Shown here piece by piece: positions 60,582 to 64,000 of a stretch of 64,000 nt of DNA; position 1 is the stretch's first letter, and each line of letters starts with the position of its first letter. A program made the position numbers and the translations under genes. Source of the DNA: Halomonas sp. (GTDB lineage Bacteria > Pseudomonadota > Gammaproteobacteria > Pseudomonadales > Halomonadaceae); contig NZ_DRFS01000002.1 in NCBI RefSeq assembly GCF_011050415.1, forward strand, positions 1-64,000, given 5' to 3'. A model generated the notes under the pieces. The model made no database searches. It was not told the DNA's origin and was given only the letters and a program-made list of their open reading frames with translations.

Positions 60582-61763
60582 CTAAACGTGGCGGGCTAGC
60601 ACACGGAGCCGTGAAGCCAGCATATCGCGGTCTAAATAGGTTCCCTGCAAATGGCGTGCGCCGCTGTTAGGGTCGAACTCGCGCCGCCCGTGGAGTACCC
60701 GGCGGTTATCAAAAGCGACCATCTGACCTGGGAGAAGCGTGAACTCTAGCTGGTGCGCTTCGCTGTGGAACAGTGTCCACAGTAGTGCGTAGGCGCTGTA
60801 CCAGGCGTCCATCTGCTCTACCGGTAGGTGAAGGGCATCGCGAATCCAGTTGTTTAGCCGCATTTCGACTAGATTACCTTTGGCATCTAGCGTGATAACG
60901 GGTGCGCGGGTGGAAATGTCATGGGTTTCATCCTGAAAGCGAAAATCGATCGGTGTTTCGCTGAGGATGGCTAGCGCTGCAGGGTCTTGCTGGCGTAGTG
61001 CTTCTACCACGCGCGCGCCGTCGGCAAATAGCGATTCGCCGCCACTGGCTTCGTTCTGTAGGCAGTAGAGCAACTGAATATCCGGCGGCTGGCGCCAGTT
61101 GGGTAAGTCAATATGCAGTGGTAATCCCACCGCAGTGTAGGCCGCATTATTGGGATTGGGCTTGGAGCGTACATCAAAGCGGGCGCCAAAGTTGGTGGCG
61201 CGCAGGGGACCAATTCGTTCAGCAAGGCGGCTCACTTCCTCTTCTAACAAAGGGCCATCGGTAATCAGTGCCAGCCCATCCCGCAGCATGGCCGTTAGCC
61301 AAGTTTTTTCGCCTTGGAGTGTTAAAAAATCCGCATGGCGGATGCGCTCAGGAGCAAAGTGATCACCCCACGGCTGGACGTTGGGTACCGCCGAGTGACG
61401 TATAACCTCTGGGCGGCGCTGGTAAAGCCAGCCGCTATGAAAAGCGCTGACATGACCATCCTGCCAATGCAGGTGTAAGTGCCCTTCCAACAGTACAACG
61501 CTTGGTGGCTCAGTGATGGGTTCAAGCGGTAGGTAGAGCCTTTCACGGGTCTGCGGGTGGCGGCAGGCGTGGCAGGCACAGTGGTCGCGCAGCCAGCGTA
61601 ACGGCAGCGTCGTCTGCAGTCCGTCTTGCCACTCAAGGCTAACACCCAGTGGCGTGGTTGCTGCTTGTGTGAGTGAGGGTTCGGTGTCGTAAGAGGTTAG
61701 CTCGCCCATCTCTGGTGCGTGAGTATTGCTCGTCGTGGGTATGGATTGTAATGCGCTATTCAT
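60582..61763 (-). CDS. Gamma-butyrobetaine hydroxylase-like 2OG-Fe(II) dioxygenase
   Basis: LRWLRDHCACHACRHPQTRERLY (N-terminal zinc-binding Cys); LPLHIDLPNW (HxD); QMVAFDNRRVLHGRREFD (distal His/Arg). Confidence 0.88.
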   Translation of the reverse strand: MNSALQSIPTTSNTHAPEMGELTSYDTEPSLTQAATTPLGVSLEWQDGLQTTLPLRWLRDHCACHACRHPQTRERLYLPLEPITEPPSVVLLEGHLHLHWQDGHVSAFHSGWLYQRRPEVIRHSAVPNVQPWGDHFAPERIRHADFLTLQGEKTWLTAMLRDGLALITDGPLLEEEVSRLAERIGPLRATNFGARFDVRSKPNPNNAAYTAVGLPLHIDLPNWRQPPDIQLLYCLQNEASGGESLFADGARVVEALRQQDPAALAILSETPIDFRFQDETHDISTRAPVITLDAKGNLVEMRLNNWIRDALHLPVEQMDAWYSAYALLWTLFHSEAHQLEFTLLPGQMVAFDNRRVLHGRREFDPNSGARHLQGTYLDRDMLASRLRVLARHV

Positions 61764-61901
61764 TAAAACTCCGAAGGGCTCCCTTTGCTGCAGTGCATGA
61801 GGGTCGTGCATAACTCCTATTAAGGATGATGAGTGGCGGCGGCGCTGACAAACGATTAATCTGGCCCCTGAGGCCATGTTTTACTTATAGGTTGCTTTTT
61901 C

Positions 61902-62768
61902 ATGAGTCAGTTACCGCCCCTTTTATGGTTACAAGCCTTTGAATCTGCGGCACGCACGCTAAGCTTTACCGCCGCAGGTAACGAGCTGGGCGTCACCCAA
62001 GCGGCCATTAGTCAGCGTGTTCGGCTGCTGGAAGACCGGGTCGGTCAGAAATTGTTTGTACGACACGCACGTAGCTTAACGCTCACGCCCGCCGGGCAAG
62101 CGTGGTTGCCGAGTATTCACGATGCCTTTACACGCATCAGCGAAGGCACGTTGGAAGTCTTTGGGAGTACTTCTGAGCAACCTGTCACGCTACGCACGAC
62201 GCCGGTGATTCAGCAGTCATGGTTGGCGCCGCGATTAATCGCATTTCATCGTGCTTATCCCCACGTCGCTTTACGTTTGGTCAGTGCTATCTGGCCGGAT
62301 GACTTTGGCCCTGAAGGAGCGGATATCGAAATTCGTTACGGTAAGGGGGAGTGGTCAGGTGTAGAGATGCAGTCTTTGGGAAAGGAGCGGCTGCTGCCAG
62401 TCTGCTCGCCAGCGTTGGCGAAACAGCTATCAATCCCAACCGATCTGACGGGGCATACCTTGCTTCATGCGGCCGGGTTTGGCATAGGCTGGCCCGGCTG
62501 GCTACAGGAAGCTGGGGTCGCGCACTTGGAAGCGCAGTGCCGGTCGCTCACATGTGATAATCAAGTAATGACATTAGCACTTGCCAGCCAGGACGGCGGC
62601 ATTGCACTTACCCATCTAAGGCTATTGGAGCAGCGCACGGATCTGGTAGCCCCCTTTAAGCTCAGCGTACTCAGCGATGAACAATTTTGGTTAGTTCGCC
62701 CTAGCCGCCGGCAAGTAGGCGAAGATGCCGCGCTTGTCTGGCAATGGTTAAGGAATTCTATGAGATAA
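61902..62768 (+). CDS. LysR-family regulator, GcvA-like
   Basis: LQAFESAARTLSFTAAGNELGVTQAAISQRVRLLEDRVGQKLFVR; divergent from the dioxygenase. Confidence 0.92.
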   Translation: MSQLPPLLWLQAFESAARTLSFTAAGNELGVTQAAISQRVRLLEDRVGQKLFVRHARSLTLTPAGQAWLPSIHDAFTRISEGTLEVFGSTSEQPVTLRTTPVIQQSWLAPRLIAFHRAYPHVALRLVSAIWPDDFGPEGADIEIRYGKGEWSGVEMQSLGKERLLPVCSPALAKQLSIPTDLTGHTLLHAAGFGIGWPGWLQEAGVAHLEAQCRSLTCDNQVMTLALASQDGGIALTHLRLLEQRTDLVAPFKLSVLSDEQFWLVRPSRRQVGEDAALVWQWLRNSMR

Positions 62769-62869
62769 GTGGTTATTGCTGATTTAGTGGGTTTTTACCA
62801 ATTTTCTTGCCATTTTGGTGCAGCCGTGAAGAATGATGCGCTTTCAATGCTAAAAAAGGCGTCTGATAC

Positions 62870-64000
62870 ATGGATTTTTCTCTTACAGCGCTAGTGGATC
62901 GTAGCAACGGCCTGCTGTGGGGCAGCGTACTGATTTATCTATTGATTGGTGCGGGGCTCTATTTCACGGTAATGACCAGGGGGATACAGATACGCTACTT
63001 CGGTCATATGTTTAAGCTGCTGCGCAGCTCCCGCGAGTCCAACGGCGGCATCTCTTCTTTTCAAGCACTTTCCACAAGTTTAGCGGCACGTGTAGGCACC
63101 GGTAATTTGGCGGGTGTGGCGGTGGCGATCTACTTTGGCGGCCCCGGCGCGATTTTCTGGATGTGGATGACGGCCATGGTGGGCATGGCGACCAGCTTTG
63201 TAGAGTCGACCTTGGCTCAAGCGTATAAAACGGATCACGGTGATAACACTTTCCGTGGCGGCCCCGCTCGTTACATTGAGCATGGTCTTGGCTTGCGCTG
63301 GCTGGCCGTACTGTTTTCGATCTGTTTGATTATTGCTTTTGGGTTGGCGTTTAACAGTGTGCAGGCCAACTCTATCGCCCAGGCCATGGAGCAGGCATTC
63401 GCCATTCCCACCTGGGCAATGGGGTTAGTCTTGATGGCGGTGGTCGCGCCGATCATTTTTGGTGGTTTGAAATCGATTGCCAAAGTGGCGGAGCTGGTTG
63501 TACCGCTGATGGCACTGCTTTACTTGGTGCTGGCGCTGATCGTCGTCGGGTTAAATATTAGCGATTTGCCTGCGGCGATCATGACCATAGTGCGCAGTGC
63601 GTTTGGCCTTGAGCAAGCCGCGGGCGGCGCCGTGGGGTACGCGGTGTCTCAAGCGATTATGAACGGTATTCAGCGGGGCTTATTTTCAAACGAGGCGGGC
63701 ATGGGGTCGGCGCCTAATGCGGCAGCAACGGCGTCTACCCGCCCGAATCACCCGGCCGCTCAAGGGTTTATTCAAATGCTTGGGGTGTTCCTGGATACCC
63801 TGGTGATTTGTACCGCCACGGCGGCGATCATCATTATGGCCGGGCCAGAATTAATGGCGGGCGATGAGAACAATGGCATTCAGTTAACGCAAATGGCGCT
63901 GTCTAGTCATGTGGGTGAGTGGGGCGGCATGTTTATCGCTGTTGCGATTCTGCTGTTTGCGTTTACGTCTGTTATCGCTAACTACTCTTACGGCGAATCC
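62870..64000 (+). CDS. AGCS-family sodium:alanine/glycine symporter, truncated by window end
   Basis: Hand translation MDFSLTALVDRSNGLLWGSVLIYLLIGAGLYFTVMTRGIQIRYFGHMFKLL...GTGNLAGVAVAIYFGGPGAIFWMWMTA; no stop before 64000, hence absent from the ORF track. Confidence 0.93.
   Translation, partial: MDFSLTALVDRSNGLLWGSVLIYLLIGAGLYFTVMTRGIQIRYFGHMFKLLRSSRESNGGISSFQALSTSLAARVGTGNLAGVAVAIYFGGPGAIFWMWMTAMVGMATSFVESTLAQAYKTDHGDNTFRGGPARYIEHGLGLRWLAVLFSICLIIAFGLAFNSVQANSIAQAMEQAFAIPTWAMGLVLMAVVAPIIFGGLKSIAKVAELVVPLMALLYLVLALIVVGLNISDLPAAIMTIVRSAFGLEQAAGGAVGYAVSQAIMNGIQRGLFSNEAGMGSAPNAAATASTRPNHPAAQGFIQMLGVFLDTLVICTATAAIIIMAGPELMAGDENNGIQLTQMALSSHVGEWGGMFIAVAILLFAFTSVIANYSYGES

Noticed and set aside
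1-64000. CRISPR arrays, rRNA and tRNA genes
   Set aside because: No regularly spaced repeats, and no tRNA cloverleaf or rRNA signatures noticed on reading either strand; a covariance scan would be needed to exclude tRNAs formally.

Overview
This looks like a gammaproteobacterial, probably Halomonadaceae, chromosomal segment; the taxon is inferred from gene style only. It has an accessory left end (about 1-10,500) and a mostly metabolic right part. The accessory end contains: (1) the tail of an IS3-family element; (2) a lasso-peptide locus with an ABC exporter, an RRE-B2 leader peptidase and a 49-aa precursor gene absent from the ORF track, which I translated by hand (leader ...SSATR, predicted core GGGGGAIIEGSYAVWRDPWT); no lasso cyclase (C) gene is visible in the window; (3) a divergent LuxI/LuxR-type quorum-sensing pair with a small SD-preceded ORF between them; (4) an integrase-less run of integron cassettes with attC-like sites. 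One cassette encodes an HEPN-motif protein. Another carries a two-gene module: a PD-(D/E)xK-like 461-aa protein plus a DUF4917-like protein split by a single in-frame amber codon. Next come recD-recB and recC, separated by a LysR/transporter/nitrilase/aldoxime dehydratase cluster and pncB. The rest is ilvD, rhodanese, chrA, purEK, a diguanylate cyclase, TraX, iadA, an amino-acid ABC transporter with three tandem paralogous binding proteins, astE, a large acid-sugar catabolic cluster with a TctCBA transporter, tartrate dehydrogenase, blc/mtfA, yjbQ, a lone betaine-type binding protein with a gamma-butyrobetaine-hydroxylase-like enzyme, and a truncated AGCS symporter. The strongest leads are the lasso/quorum-sensing locus and the cassette-borne candidate defence module. 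Family assignments rest on motif recognition; no database search was run.
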